Below the pieces are notes generated by a model. That model was not told where the DNA came from. It saw only the letters and a program-made list of their open reading frames with translations, and did no database searches. From Enterocloster asparagiformis (GTDB lineage Bacteria; Bacillota; Clostridia; Lachnospirales; Lachnospiraceae), in contig JAGZSY010000028.1 in the NCBI GenBank assembly GCA_018380885.1, positions 1 to 64,000 on the forward strand: a stretch of DNA of 64,000 nucleotides, given 5' to 3'. The position numbers and the translations under genes are program-made. Positions 34,971 to 43,889 of this stretch are shown piece by piece (position 1 is the stretch's first letter; each line of letters opens with the position of its first letter).

Positions 34971-35324
34971 TTACTCTTCTATGTGTTCCCTGCCCTGGTC
35001 GATGATGGTCCTCACATGGCTGTCCGCCAGGGAGTAAAAAACAGACTTGCCGTCCCTGCGGGACTTCACCAGTTTATTCTGCTTCAATATTTTCAACTGA
35101 TGAGAAATGGCGGACTGGGTCATGTTGAGCGCCTGGGCCAAATCGCACACGCACACCTCCGCCTCAAAGAGCACAAAGAGGATGCGGATGCGGGTGGAAT
35201 CTCCGAACACCTTGAACAGCTCCGCAAGGTCGTACAGCTCCGTCTCCTCCGGTATGGTTTCCCTCACGATCTTCAGCAAATCCTCATGTATTTCGTTGAC
35301 CTCACATTTTTCTAATTCCTCCAC
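34971..35324 (-). CDS. ArsR/SmtB-family metal-sensing repressor
   Basis: 117 aa winged-helix repressor, last gene of the metal operon. Both classic metal sites appear. In the alpha3 region the motif EVCVCDLAQALNMTQSAISHQL contains Cys-Val-Cys-Asp as in CadC, with a further Cys in EKCEVNEIH near the N-terminus. In alpha5, DSHVRTIIDQGREHIEE gives Asp, His (+2), His (+13) and Glu (+16), the spacing of the SmtB zinc site. It should therefore sense Zn, Cd or Pb. The start is a GTG at 35324, preceded by GAGGAGG at 7-8 nt. It overlaps nothing and begins 22 bp after the ATPase stop. It probably binds the palindromes at 37492-37523. Confidence 0.9.
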   Translation of the reverse strand: MEELEKCEVNEIHEDLLKIVRETIPEETELYDLAELFKVFGDSTRIRILFVLFEAEVCVCDLAQALNMTQSAISHQLKILKQNKLVKSRRDGKSVFYSLADSHVRTIIDQGREHIEE

Positions 35325-35346
35325 CGCTTTTCCCTCCTCTCCGGGC

Positions 35347-37215
35347 CTACAGCTTCTTAACAAACAGCGCGCGGATCGCATTGATCACCGCAATCACCAT
35401 CACTCCCACGTCCGCGAAAATAGCCACCCACATATTGGCGATTCCCAGAGCGCCCAGAATCAGGCAGACCACCTTTACCCCAATGGCGAAATAAATATTC
35501 TCATAGACAATGCGGAGACATTTTCTGGAAATACGGATCGCCTTGGCGATTTTTAAGGGATCGTCGTCCATCAGCACCACGTCCGCCGCCTCGATGGCCG
35601 CATCGGATCCCATAGCGCCCATGGCAATGCCGATGTCCGCTCTGGACAGCACTGGGGCGTCGTTGATACCGTCGCCCACAAAGGCCAGCTTCGTTTTCTC
35701 CGCTTTGGCGGCCAAAAGCTCCTCCACTTTGCTCACCTTGCTGCCCGGAAGCAGCTCGCTGTAGACCTCGTCGATCCCCAGCTCCCGCGCCACGTTTTCC
35801 GCCACCCTCCGGCTGTCGCCGGTGAGCATCACGGTACGCTGGATGCCGATCTTTTTGAGCGCCTGAACCGCCTGCTTTGCGTGGGGCTTGATGCGGTCGG
35901 ATATGAGGATATGGCCTGCATAGGCGCCGTCAATGGCTATATGAACAATGGTTCCCACGTGGTGGCAGTTGATATACTCCACGCCCAGATATTCCATGAG
36001 CTTATCGTTGCCCACCGCAACCTTTTTCCCGTCCACTGCCGCCAGTATGCCTTTACCGCCCAGCTCCTGCACATCGGCCACCCTGCCCCGGTCGATCTCC
36101 CTACCGTAGGCCTTCTGTATACTCTTGCTGATGGGATGGCTGGAAAAGCTCTCCGCCAAGGCGGCGTACTCCAGAATCAGACTCTCCTCCTCGGAATTGT
36201 GGTGGATGCCCATCACCTCAAAGACGCCCTCGGTCATGGTGCCGGTCTTGTCGAACACGACAACCCTGGTCTGCGCCAGCGTCTCCAGATAGTTGGAGCC
36301 CTTTACCAGCACGCCCTCCTTGCTGGCTCCGCCGATTCCGGCAAAGAAGCTCAGGGGGATGCTGATCACCAGCGCGCAGGGGCAGCTGATTACCAGAAAG
36401 GTCAGCGCCCGGTAAATCCAGCTCCCCCACTCGGGCGTCAGGTTCAGGAACAGCAGCCTGGCAAGGGGCGGAAGCAAGGCCAGCGCCAAGGCGCCGTAGC
36501 AGACCGCCGGCGTGTATACCCTTGCGAATTTTGAGATAAAATTCTCAGACCGCGATTTCCGGGAGCTGGCGTTCTCCACCATATCCAGGATTCTGGAAAC
36601 CGTTGAATCCCCAAACTCCTTTGTGGTGCGGATCAGCAGGACCCCTGAGCCGTTTATGCACCCGCTGATGATCTCATCCCCGGCAAAGGCCGATCTGGGG
36701 AGGCTCTCGCCGGTCAGCGCGCTGGTGTTCAGGGTCGTCTTGCCCTCTATGATCACGCCGTCAATGGGCACCTTCTCCCCGGGCTTCACTAGGATGACGC
36801 TGCCCACCGGCACCTCGTCCGGATCAACCTGCTGAAAATCCTCGCCGGTTTTAAGATTGGCGTAATCCGGGCGGATATCCATGAGCTCGCTGATATTTTT
36901 CCTGCTCCTGCCCACCGCGTAGCTCTGAAACAGCTCGCCGACCTGGTAGAACAGCATGACGGCCACGCCCTCTTTGTAGTCGCCCAAGGCGATTGCGCCA
37001 ACCGTAGCAACCGCCATCAGGAAATTCTCGTCAAACACCTGCCTGTTTAAAATCCCCTTGACCGCCTTCTTTAAAATATCGTAGCCGATCACCAGGTAGG
37101 GTATCATATATAACACAAATTTCAGGTACCCTTCCGCGGGGAAGAATCCCAGGGCGGCCATCAGGATTGCCGACAAAAGAATCCGCAGGAGAACCTTTTT
37201 CTGTTTCTTATTCAC
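35347..37215 (-). CDS. Heavy-metal P1B-2-type ATPase (Zn/Cd/Pb exporter, ZntA/CadA-like)
   Basis: 622 aa. Exports divalent metals from the cytoplasm using ATP. Motifs: SCPC in the membrane (residues 277-280), phosphorylation site DKTGT (Asp322), TGES (167-171 region), and GDGINDAP near the C-terminus. Lys in GVKVV and Asp in FADVG of the last membrane segments are the PIB-2 (Zn/Cd/Pb) signature. It lacks the N-terminal metal-binding (HMA) domain usual in CadA/ZntA; that domain is encoded as a separate 72-aa protein upstream. The start is GTG, with GAGGG nearby. The gene lies between the HMA gene (30 bp) and the repressor gene. Confidence 0.93.
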   Translation of the reverse strand: MNKKQKKVLLRILLSAILMAALGFFPAEGYLKFVLYMIPYLVIGYDILKKAVKGILNRQVFDENFLMAVATVGAIALGDYKEGVAVMLFYQVGELFQSYAVGRSRKNISELMDIRPDYANLKTGEDFQQVDPDEVPVGSVILVKPGEKVPIDGVIIEGKTTLNTSALTGESLPRSAFAGDEIISGCINGSGVLLIRTTKEFGDSTVSRILDMVENASSRKSRSENFISKFARVYTPAVCYGALALALLPPLARLLFLNLTPEWGSWIYRALTFLVISCPCALVISIPLSFFAGIGGASKEGVLVKGSNYLETLAQTRVVVFDKTGTMTEGVFEVMGIHHNSEEESLILEYAALAESFSSHPISKSIQKAYGREIDRGRVADVQELGGKGILAAVDGKKVAVGNDKLMEYLGVEYINCHHVGTIVHIAIDGAYAGHILISDRIKPHAKQAVQALKKIGIQRTVMLTGDSRRVAENVARELGIDEVYSELLPGSKVSKVEELLAAKAEKTKLAFVGDGINDAPVLSRADIGIAMGAMGSDAAIEAADVVLMDDDPLKIAKAIRISRKCLRIVYENIYFAIGVKVVCLILGALGIANMWVAIFADVGVMVIAVINAIRALFVKKL

Positions 37216-37245
37216 AACGCCACCCTCTGCCTTTCCGCCGCTGCT

Positions 37246-37464
37246 CTATAAGAAAATCTCACAGTCGTCCTCTACCTTTTTGCAGTTCTTAAGCACCTCC
37301 TGCATCACGGCCTTAGGCTCCCTGCCCTCCTCAAATTCCACGGACATCTTGAGCGTCATGAAATTGACGGTGGCATCCTTTACGCCCGCCGTCTTTTTCG
37401 CGGCCTCCTCCATCTTGTTTGCACAGTTTGCACAGTCCACCTCGATCTTGTAGGTCTTTTTCAT
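37246..37464 (-). CDS. HMA-domain metallochaperone (CopZ-like)
   Basis: 72-aa single heavy-metal-associated domain: KTYKIEVDCANCANKMEEAAKKTAGV with the metal-binding CANC (Cys11 and Cys14), then a beta-alpha-beta fold ending in CKKVEDDCEIFL, which adds two further cysteines (positions 62 and 68). The protein likely delivers metal to, or regulates, the adjacent ATPase, which lacks its own HMA domain. AAGGAG is 9 nt before the ATG. It is first in the operon and the promoter lies only about 70-100 bp upstream. The extra C-terminal Cys pair resembles a Cd/Zn-adapted version; specificity is inference. Confidence 0.88.
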   Translation of the reverse strand: MKKTYKIEVDCANCANKMEEAAKKTAGVKDATVNFMTLKMSVEFEEGREPKAVMQEVLKNCKKVEDDCEIFL

Positions 37465-37491
37465 CGTAATTGCGCTCCTTATTTTTTATTT

Positions 37492-37523
37492 ATGAAACAA
37501 TCTTTCATTTGAACGATTGTTCA
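37492..37523. promoter_or_regulatory. Tandem palindromic operators of the metal operon
   Basis: Two adjacent palindromes: ATGAAA-CAATC-TTTCAT (37492-37508) and TGAAC-GATT-GTTCA (37510-37523). ArsR/SmtB-type operators commonly show TGAAn...nTTCA symmetry. They lie between the promoter and the ribosome site of the HMA gene. Confidence 0.7.
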
Positions 37524-37535
37524 TTTGTTGTTTTC

Positions 37536-37563
37536 ATTATAGCGCAATTCAGGGGGATGTCAA
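37536..37563 (-). promoter_or_regulatory. Promoter of the metal-efflux operon
   Basis: Minus strand: consensus -35 TTGACA (37558-37563), 16-bp spacer, consensus -10 TATAAT (37536-37541). Strong basal promoter that would need repression. Confidence 0.9.
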
Positions 37564-37628
37564 TACCATTTTCTGTAATATTTTTTTGGACTGCCATGGC
37601 GCTTTCATACGCTCCCGCTAGGCAGCGG

Positions 37629-37661
37629 CAAAAAGGCGCTCAAAATGAAACTGAGCGCCTT
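37629..37661 (-). terminator. Terminator of the putative minigene
   Basis: Minus-strand hairpin with perfect 10-bp arms AAGGCGCTCA/TGAGCGCCTT (37652-37661 and 37633-37642), then TTTTT. There is no known gene just upstream in this orientation except the 17-codon reading frame at 37680-37733. Confidence 0.85.
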
Positions 37662-37679
37662 GCAGACATACTGTTATGA

Positions 37680-37733
37680 TTATTTTACTATTAAGCAGCT
37701 GTTTATCCCGGCAAGCAGATCCTCCCCATACAT
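37680..37733 (-). CDS. Putative 17-codon peptide
   Basis: ATG at 37733 preceded by AAAAGGAG with a 10-nt spacing, a frame MYGEDLLAGINSCLIVK, TAA stop, and a strong terminator 20 bp later. A TATAAT sits about 48 bp upstream (37781-37786), but its -35 is weak. The peptide has one cysteine and a hydrophobic end. I do not recognise it. It could be a signal or leader peptide, a toxin-like peptide, or an ORF inside a small RNA of about 145 nt. An alternative longer frame on the same strand (to 37618) reads through the terminator stem and is less plausible. It is divergent from the hybrid kinase gene. Confidence 0.3.
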   Translation of the reverse strand: MYGEDLLAGINSCLIVK

Positions 37734-37780
37734 GCGTTGTCTGCTCCTTTTGGCTCATAGCAATCCCCATCACACTAATG

Positions 37781-37786
37781 ATTATA
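37781..37786 (-). promoter_or_regulatory. -10 box of the putative minigene
   Basis: TATAAT on the minus strand. Upstream, TTGTAT is 20 bp away, so the -35 is poor. Transcription would start near 37774. Confidence 0.35.
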
Positions 37787-37823
37787 CTAACACAAAAACA
37801 AATCCTATACAACCGGTTATCTG

Positions 37824-37852
37824 TTGCATAAAACCGGATTCTGATATATAAT
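37824..37852 (+). promoter_or_regulatory. Promoter of the hybrid kinase gene
   Basis: Plus strand: -35 TTGCAT (37824-37829), 17-bp spacer, -10 TATAAT (37847-37852). The leader is about 100 nt and contains a short open frame just before the kinase start (ATG at 37953, stop TAA overlapping the kinase start). Confidence 0.75.
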
Positions 37853-37962
37853 AATCTGGATTAGGTACCAAGTTTTACAGATGGGTTCAAAGGACTCGCC
37901 ATCATCTACCGATGCAGCGCAGTCTGTGAAATATACAGGTATGGCGAAAGGAATGCAGGATT

Positions 37963-40074
37963 TTGAATAAGAATAAGCAAAAGGCGCTCCCAATGTTGGC
38001 ATTGATTGTTGTGATCCTTTCCCTCATTTCGATCAGCTATTTAATTTACCAAAAAAGCGTCCGGGATGTCATATATGCCACGGCAGTATCCTTTATGGAA
38101 CAGATTGCTGAGCATGACCAGCAAAATATGGTGAATCAGATGGACAGCAAACGGCTTGCCCTTGAAACGATCACCAACCGCGTGGAGGCCTCCAGGGAAT
38201 ATACGATGCAGGAGCTGTTTGCCGACCTCAAGCTCAATGTGGTCTCCGGAGTATTTCAGAGATTATATCTGGTCACGGACACCGGAACGGTCTATTCCCA
38301 CACGGCGCTGAAAACGAACTTGGCGGACATGACATGGAAGGACTATTATTTAAACTCAGAGGATTCCTTTGCGACGATTTACCGTGAAAGCACCAGGGAA
38401 CAGTGGGGTGAGTTTGTGGTATTCGGAACACACCTGTCCGAACCCGTTAGATGCGGCGGCGAGTCCATAACCGGTATTGTGGGCCTGGTTCCCATCATCT
38501 CCATCGAGGAGCAGATGCGGCTGACAAGCTTTGACCAGCTGGGTATGACGATCGTGATACAGTCCAGCGGAGACATTGTGACCGCCAGTACGGTGTACGA
38601 CAGCGATATCTCCAACAACTATCTGCGTTTTCTGGAAAAGGCGGACTTTCAGGAGAATTACACCCAGGAGGATATTCGATCCTGCATTCAGAAGGGGGAA
38701 CGGCAGCTCTTCCGCTTTTCCATGGACGGCGAGGGCTTTTATACATTGATCGAGCCCTTAAATGATTCCTATCATTCCGGCTGGTATCTGGTTGTCCAGC
38801 TTTCCGACAAGGTCACGACAAATCAGGTGCGCAGACTGCTGCTGCAGTCGCTGGTGTTTTTTGCGCTGATCGGAGTTGCATGTCTGGCAGTGGTATTTTT
38901 TATCTACAGAAAGATAAATGAGATAAAAACGCTTCGCATTGTCGAGCAAACCAAAACCAGCTTTTTGGCCAATATGAGCCATGAGATCCGAACACCGCTC
39001 AACGGCATTTCAGGTCTCTGCTATCTGATGCAGGAGAATCTGAAGGATCAGGAAAAATTGACGGAATACCTGCAAAAAATGTTGGTTACAATCGGATTTT
39101 TAAAGGACATTATCAATGATGTTCTGGATATGTCCAAAATTGAAAGCGGGCAGTTGGAACTGATCTGCCGGGATTTAAATTTGGAGGAGCTTTTATCTGA
39201 AGTTACAAATCTGCTGGAAACACAGGCTCATGATAAGCACGTCGCCCTAACGATGGAATATCAGGGTATTACACACCCTTGGGTCACAGGCGATCAAATC
39301 CGCCTCAAGCAGATTCTTATGAATATCCTGAGCAATGCCGTCAAGTTCACGCCGCAGGACGGATCGGTGACCCTGACCGCCACCCAGGTAACAGACGGCG
39401 GTATTGCCAACACCAAATTTGTGATTAGGGACACCGGCTGCGGAATGAGTCCTGAGTTTCTGCAGCGCATTTGGCAGCCCTTTGAGCAGGAGAACCGGAC
39501 AATCTACAAAAATGGCACAGGACTTGGAACCACTATCAGCAAGAACCTGGTGGAAAAAATGGGGGGAACCATTACCGTAGACAGCGCACCGGACCAGGGA
39601 TCCACCTTCACCATCTCAATTCCATTACGAATCTCCGATCGCCCCGTCCCTGGGAACGGACAAAACGCCCGGAAAATCTCGGTGGATTTAAATGGCCTCC
39701 GCGTTTTGGCGGTGGAGGATAATGAGCTGAACAGAATGATCATCAAAACAATTTTAGAGGCGCAGGGCTGTCTCCTGACAGAAGCTGTCAATGGAAAAGA
39801 GGCCGTGGACATTTTTCTGGATAGCCCGGCTCATACCTTTGACTTGATTTTGATGGACGTGCAGATGCCGATCATGGACGGATATGAGGCTGCCGGCTGC
39901 ATCCGCCAAAGTCCCCATCCTGACGCCAAAACAGTTCCGATTTTCGCGGTAACCGCCAACGCGTTTCAGGCGGATTTGGATAAGGCGCTGGAAGCGGGAA
40001 TGGACGACGCGATCACAAAGCCGCTGGATATTGCCAAGCTGCTGGACAAAATGGCACGATTAAACACGAGGTAG
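37963..40074 (+). CDS. Hybrid sensor histidine kinase with receiver domain
   Basis: 703 aa. First membrane segment about 9-29, extracytoplasmic sensor region 30-295 (resembles a double-Cache-like fold, e.g. YSHTALKTNLADMTWKDYYL), second membrane segment 296-315, then the kinase: H-box SFLANMSHEIRTPLNG (His340), N-box ILMNILSNAVKF, G1 DTGCGM (490-495), G2 NGTGLG (517-522). The receiver domain is 578-700 (Asp632 in LILMDVQMP, Lys686 in ITKPLD). There is no HPt or DNA-binding output, so the phosphate must pass to an unknown partner. The start is TTG, right after a 5-codon frame ending GAA TAA, hinting at coupling. Codon use and GC are lower than in neighbours. A solute-binding lipoprotein gene follows at once. 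Confidence 0.92.
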   Translation: MNKNKQKALPMLALIVVILSLISISYLIYQKSVRDVIYATAVSFMEQIAEHDQQNMVNQMDSKRLALETITNRVEASREYTMQELFADLKLNVVSGVFQRLYLVTDTGTVYSHTALKTNLADMTWKDYYLNSEDSFATIYRESTREQWGEFVVFGTHLSEPVRCGGESITGIVGLVPIISIEEQMRLTSFDQLGMTIVIQSSGDIVTASTVYDSDISNNYLRFLEKADFQENYTQEDIRSCIQKGERQLFRFSMDGEGFYTLIEPLNDSYHSGWYLVVQLSDKVTTNQVRRLLLQSLVFFALIGVACLAVVFFIYRKINEIKTLRIVEQTKTSFLANMSHEIRTPLNGISGLCYLMQENLKDQEKLTEYLQKMLVTIGFLKDIINDVLDMSKIESGQLELICRDLNLEELLSEVTNLLETQAHDKHVALTMEYQGITHPWVTGDQIRLKQILMNILSNAVKFTPQDGSVTLTATQVTDGGIANTKFVIRDTGCGMSPEFLQRIWQPFEQENRTIYKNGTGLGTTISKNLVEKMGGTITVDSAPDQGSTFTISIPLRISDRPVPGNGQNARKISVDLNGLRVLAVEDNELNRMIIKTILEAQGCLLTEAVNGKEAVDIFLDSPAHTFDLILMDVQMPIMDGYEAAGCIRQSPHPDAKTVPIFAVTANAFQADLDKALEAGMDDAITKPLDIAKLLDKMARLNTR

Positions 40075-40080
40075 ATGAAT

Positions 40081-41427
40081 ATGAAAAAGAAATTGCTGCG
40101 CATACTCCTGATGATTGCCGCTATCCTCCCCATAACAGGCTGCCTGTCACAGGGATCCTCAACTAAAACGGATGAGCGGAAAGCGCCCCTAACCATTAGA
40201 ATCACAGCTCCGCCCATCGGCCTGGGCAATGTGCCGGGCGTGGGGGAGGCGGAGGCGATTGATCTGCTGGAGGCCGCCGCCGAACGGTTCAGCGCCCAAT
40301 ATGATAAAGAAATGGTCTTTGAATTTAACCGTTTTAATTACACGGATGAAAAAGAACAGGTATTGGATAAAGTCGGCACGCCGGAGGCAGTGGATTTATT
40401 TTTCGCCGGCTCCTGGAACACCTCCGCCTGGGCGGATCAGGGGCTGCTTGTTCCGCTGGACGACATCATCGACGAGGAATTGCGCGCCGATATCAGCGAA
40501 ACCATCTGGAAACAGAATACCTACAATGGACACGTCTATGTCATGCCTTATCAGCAGCTTCAAAATACGCTGGCCGTCAACAAAACGATGATGGAGCGGG
40601 CGGGCCTTAAGAATTTTATTCCGGAAAAGGATACGATCGCCCATTGGTCCACTGAGGAATTTACAACGGTGCTTCAGGAGCTGAAGGCATCCTTTGCGGA
40701 TGAGAATACCTACGCCTTTATGATGTATGCCCGCAACAATCAGGGCGACAGCCACATCATGACGCTGCTCCAGGCCATGGGCGGCAGCCTGTATGACAAA
40801 AACGGAAACTTTTCCGTAAACACCCCGGAGGGGATTGCTGCCCTTACCTGGCTCAAATCCCTGGATGAGCGCGGCTTTGTGCCCGAGAATGCGGAAAATC
40901 TTGAATTTATCGATTCTGTCAACCTATTCTACAACGGTCAGCTGGCCATCTGCATGGCAAACCTGACAAATTTGGCGGATTGCCGCTCCCGGGGGCTGGA
41001 GGTGTTTTTGGTCAATTCTCCTTCCCTGGACGGAAAAGGCTATGCCACCACCTCCACCAATGGTTTCTGCATATTCGATAACGGCGATGAGGAAAAAATA
41101 CAGGTGCTCAAGGATTTTATCCGCTATATTTATACGGATGAGGACTTGATGAAATACACGCTGGGAACGCTCCCGGTAAACCAATCGGTCATGGATCAAT
41201 ATAAGGATGACATCTGGATGCTCAATGCTTACAGCGAGAACACACAAAATCTGACAACAATCGTCCGCCTGGACAATTTGAACTGGCAGGGCGTGCGGGA
41301 TGTGTTCTATCTCATCATTCAGGATTTACTTAAAGGTACGAAAACCCCGGCAGAAGCCGCCTACGCCATTGATCAGGCCTGCAATGCAGCGCTGGAACAA
41401 GGCCGGACGCGCAAAGCAGGAGAATAA
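40081..41427 (+). CDS. Family 1 extracellular solute-binding lipoprotein
   Basis: 448 aa. Signal peptide with lipobox (LPITGC, Cys21 from this start) and a binding fold of the MalE-like SBP_bac_1 type: DKVGTPEAVDLFFAGSWNTSAWADQGLLVPLDD, YVMPYQQLQNTLAVNKTMM and YATTSTNGFCIFDNGDEEKIQ. No permease or ATPase gene is nearby, so it may present a ligand to the upstream kinase instead of feeding a transporter; it could also work with distant permeases. Starts at 40075 and 40081 compete for a GAGGT site; the second has better spacing. It begins within 6 bp of the kinase stop and is surely cotranscribed. AT-rich like the kinase. Ligand unknown. Confidence 0.88.
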   Translation: MKKKLLRILLMIAAILPITGCLSQGSSTKTDERKAPLTIRITAPPIGLGNVPGVGEAEAIDLLEAAAERFSAQYDKEMVFEFNRFNYTDEKEQVLDKVGTPEAVDLFFAGSWNTSAWADQGLLVPLDDIIDEELRADISETIWKQNTYNGHVYVMPYQQLQNTLAVNKTMMERAGLKNFIPEKDTIAHWSTEEFTTVLQELKASFADENTYAFMMYARNNQGDSHIMTLLQAMGGSLYDKNGNFSVNTPEGIAALTWLKSLDERGFVPENAENLEFIDSVNLFYNGQLAICMANLTNLADCRSRGLEVFLVNSPSLDGKGYATTSTNGFCIFDNGDEEKIQVLKDFIRYIYTDEDLMKYTLGTLPVNQSVMDQYKDDIWMLNAYSENTQNLTTIVRLDNLNWQGVRDVFYLIIQDLLKGTKTPAEAAYAIDQACNAALEQGRTRKAGE

Positions 41428-41449
41428 TTTTAATCGCGACACACCAAAA

Positions 41450-41485
41450 GAACCCCGGCAGCTCCTGATGGCATTGCCGGGGTTC
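41450..41485. terminator. Bidirectional terminator between the kinase cassette and araD
   Basis: Perfect 11-bp arms GAACCCCGGCA (41450-41460) and TGCCGGGGTTC (41475-41485). On minus TTTT follows, on plus TCCTGATTTTAT, so it serves both convergent units. Confidence 0.85.
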
Positions 41486-41556
41486 TCCTGATTTTATCCC
41501 TCTGCGCTCTATACGTTGCAGAAGCGCCTGCGTATCCCGCTTCTCGACCTCCTTCG

Positions 41557-42249
41557 TCACGCTTTCCCCTGCCCGTAATACGCGCCGGCCCCGTGCTTGC
41601 GGAAATAATGCTTATCCTGAAGCTCCTGGGGCGCCGGGGACACCTGGGGGTTGATCATCTCGCACCGCGCCGCCATCTTTGCGACCTCCTCCAGGACCAC
41701 CGCGTTGTGAACCGCCTCCCCGGCGTCCCGGCCCCAGGCAAAGGGACCGTGGTTTTTGCAGAGCACGCAGGGCACGGCCTCCACATCCAGATTGCGGAAA
41801 TGCTTTGCGATCAGCTTTCCGGTGTTCGCCTCATAGTGCTCCAGCTCCTCCCTGGTCAGGTTGCGCACACAGGGCACCTCCCCGTAGATGTAGTCCGCGT
41901 GGGTGGTGCCGTAGCAGGGGATCCCCCTTCCCGCCTGGGCCCAGCTGGTGGCCCAGGGGGAGTGGGTGTGCACGATGCCGCCGATGCCCGGAAACGCCCT
42001 GTACAGTTCGCAGTGGGTCGCGGTGTCCGAGGACGGATTCAGCCCGCCCTCGATTTTGTTCATCTGCAAATCCATGACCACCATGCTCTCAGGCGTCAGT
42101 TTGTCGTACTCCACGCCGCTGGGCTTGATGACAAAATATCCGCTCTCCCGGTCAATGGCGCTCACGTTCCCCCAGGTAAAGGTGACGAGGCCGTAGGCGG
42201 GCAGCCGCATATTCGCCTCGTAAACCTGTTTTTTCAGCTCTTCCAGCAT
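41557..42249 (-). CDS. araD: L-ribulose-5-phosphate 4-epimerase
   Basis: 230 aa. Zinc aldolase-family enzyme converting L-ribulose-5-P to D-xylulose-5-P. Zinc site His pair in [10 protein letters not shown] and later His in [14 protein letters not shown] and [28 protein letters not shown] is the substrate loop. The end YYGQGKA is typical. It is the last gene of the araA-B-D unit, 14 bp after araB. Confidence 0.96.
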   Translation of the reverse strand: MLEELKKQVYEANMRLPAYGLVTFTWGNVSAIDRESGYFVIKPSGVEYDKLTPESMVVMDLQMNKIEGGLNPSSDTATHCELYRAFPGIGGIVHTHSPWATSWAQAGRGIPCYGTTHADYIYGEVPCVRNLTREELEHYEANTGKLIAKHFRNLDVEAVPCVLCKNHGPFAWGRDAGEAVHNAVVLEEVAKMAARCEMINPQVSPAPQELQDKHYFRKHGAGAYYGQGKA

Positions 42250-42263
42250 CTGCTCATCTCCTC

Positions 42264-43874
42264 TCAGGACACTGCGGCCGCGTCAATGCATTCCGCCGCC
42301 TTTCGCTCCACCGGCAGGCCGCGCTTAAAACGCCCGATAAACTGTTCAAATCCTTCTATATCTTCCTTCACCGGCTCCATGGTCACGCCCCTGCTGTCCT
42401 GAAAGATACGCCCGGAAAGGTAAGCCCCCAGGGTTTCATCCGCCTCCCGGCCCGCCATATAGGCGGCCAGAATCGCGATTCCCCAGGCTCCGCCCTCCCC
42501 TGCCGTCTCCAGCACTGATATCTTCGTGCCCATGGCCGCGGCCATGATCCGCTGGCCCACCACCGGCGTCTTAAAGAAACCGCCGTGCCCGTAGATCTGA
42601 TCCACCTGCACCTGCTCCTCCTTCACCAGGATATCCATTCCCACCTTTAACGCGCCCAGGGCCGCATACAGGTTGGCGCGCATGAAGTTGGCCAGGCTGA
42701 ACCTGCTCTCCGGCGTGCGCACCACCATGGGCCGCCCCTGGTCCACGTCCACAATGTTCTCTCCCGACAAAAATCCGTAGGCCAGCAGGCCGCCGCAGTC
42801 GCTGTCCCCCTCAAGGGCCTTGTTGTAGAGGGTGGAATACAGCCGGTCCATGTCCACCTCCACCCCAAGGCTTTCCGCAAACTCCCGGAACACCCCGGCC
42901 CAGGCGTTTAAGTCGGAGGTGCAGTTGTTGGCGTGCACCATCCCCACCAGGCTGCCGTCCGGCGTGGTTACCAGATCGATCTCCGGGTGGATTTTCCGCA
43001 GCTCCCGCTCCAGGACCACCATGACAAAGGCCGAGGTCCCCGCCGACACGTTGCCTGTGCACACCGACACGCTGTTGGTAGCCGTCATACCCGTTCCGGC
43101 GTCTCCCTCAGGCGGACACAAGGGGATGCCGGCCTCCAGCAGGCCGCTCCCGTCCAGCAGCCTAGCCCCCTCTTCTGTCAGACAACCCCCGGGCGCTCCC
43201 GCGGGCAGAATCTGCGGCAGGATATCCCGGAGCTTCCAGGGATACCCCTCCTTCGCCACCAGCGCGTCGAATTTCTCCACCATTCCAGCGTCGTAATCCT
43301 TTGTCTTGGTGTCGATGGGGAACATGCCGGAGGCGTCGCCTATGCCCAGCACCCTGCGGCCGGTCATCCGCCAGTGCACGTACCCGGCCAGCGTGGTCAG
43401 ATAGCGAATCTGCGGCACGTGGTCCTCTCCGTTTAAAATCGCCTGGTACAGGTGGGCGATGCTCCATCGCTGGGGGATATTATAGCAAAACAGCTCCGTC
43501 AACGCCGAGGCCGCCGGGCCTGTGGTGCCGTTGCGCCAGGTGCGAAACGGCGTCAAAAGCCGGCCGTCCCCGTCAAATGCCATGTAGCCGTGCATCATGG
43601 CGGAAAACCCGATGGCCCTCAACCGCCTGATCCCTACGCCGTACCTGGAGCGGACATCCTCCGCCAGGTCACGGTAGCAGTCTTTGAGCCCCGCCCATAT
43701 CTCATCCAGCGAGTACGTCCAGAAACCGCCCTCCAGCCGGTTTTCCCAGCCGTGGCTGCCCGCGGCCAGGGGCGCGCCGTTCTCATCGATCAGAACGGCC
43801 TTGATTCTTGTGGAGCCAAATTCGATGCCGAGAACAGCGCTTCCGCTCTCGATGATTTCTCTCTGTGACCTCAT
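42264..43874 (-). CDS. araB: Ribulokinase-type FGGY carbohydrate kinase
   Basis: 536 aa FGGY kinase. ATP-binding and sugar domains are visible: [15 protein letters not shown] at the start, [40 protein letters not shown] and the end [23 protein letters not shown]. It lies between araA and araD, so L-ribulose is the expected substrate; sequence alone would also fit xylulokinase. It sits 15 bp downstream of araA in a tightly packed unit. Confidence 0.9.
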   Translation of the reverse strand: MRSQREIIESGSAVLGIEFGSTRIKAVLIDENGAPLAAGSHGWENRLEGGFWTYSLDEIWAGLKDCYRDLAEDVRSRYGVGIRRLRAIGFSAMMHGYMAFDGDGRLLTPFRTWRNGTTGPAASALTELFCYNIPQRWSIAHLYQAILNGEDHVPQIRYLTTLAGYVHWRMTGRRVLGIGDASGMFPIDTKTKDYDAGMVEKFDALVAKEGYPWKLRDILPQILPAGAPGGCLTEEGARLLDGSGLLEAGIPLCPPEGDAGTGMTATNSVSVCTGNVSAGTSAFVMVVLERELRKIHPEIDLVTTPDGSLVGMVHANNCTSDLNAWAGVFREFAESLGVEVDMDRLYSTLYNKALEGDSDCGGLLAYGFLSGENIVDVDQGRPMVVRTPESRFSLANFMRANLYAALGALKVGMDILVKEEQVQVDQIYGHGGFFKTPVVGQRIMAAAMGTKISVLETAGEGGAWGIAILAAYMAGREADETLGAYLSGRIFQDSRGVTMEPVKEDIEGFEQFIGRFKRGLPVERKAAECIDAAAVS

Positions 43875-43889
43875 GTCTCTCTCCTTCGA

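Noticed and set aside
37618..38002. Two minus-strand frames (64 and 61 codons) around the minigene region
   Set aside because: The first runs through the terminator stem and its start lacks a good ribosome site. The second overlaps the kinase promoter and start in antisense and has no recognised features.
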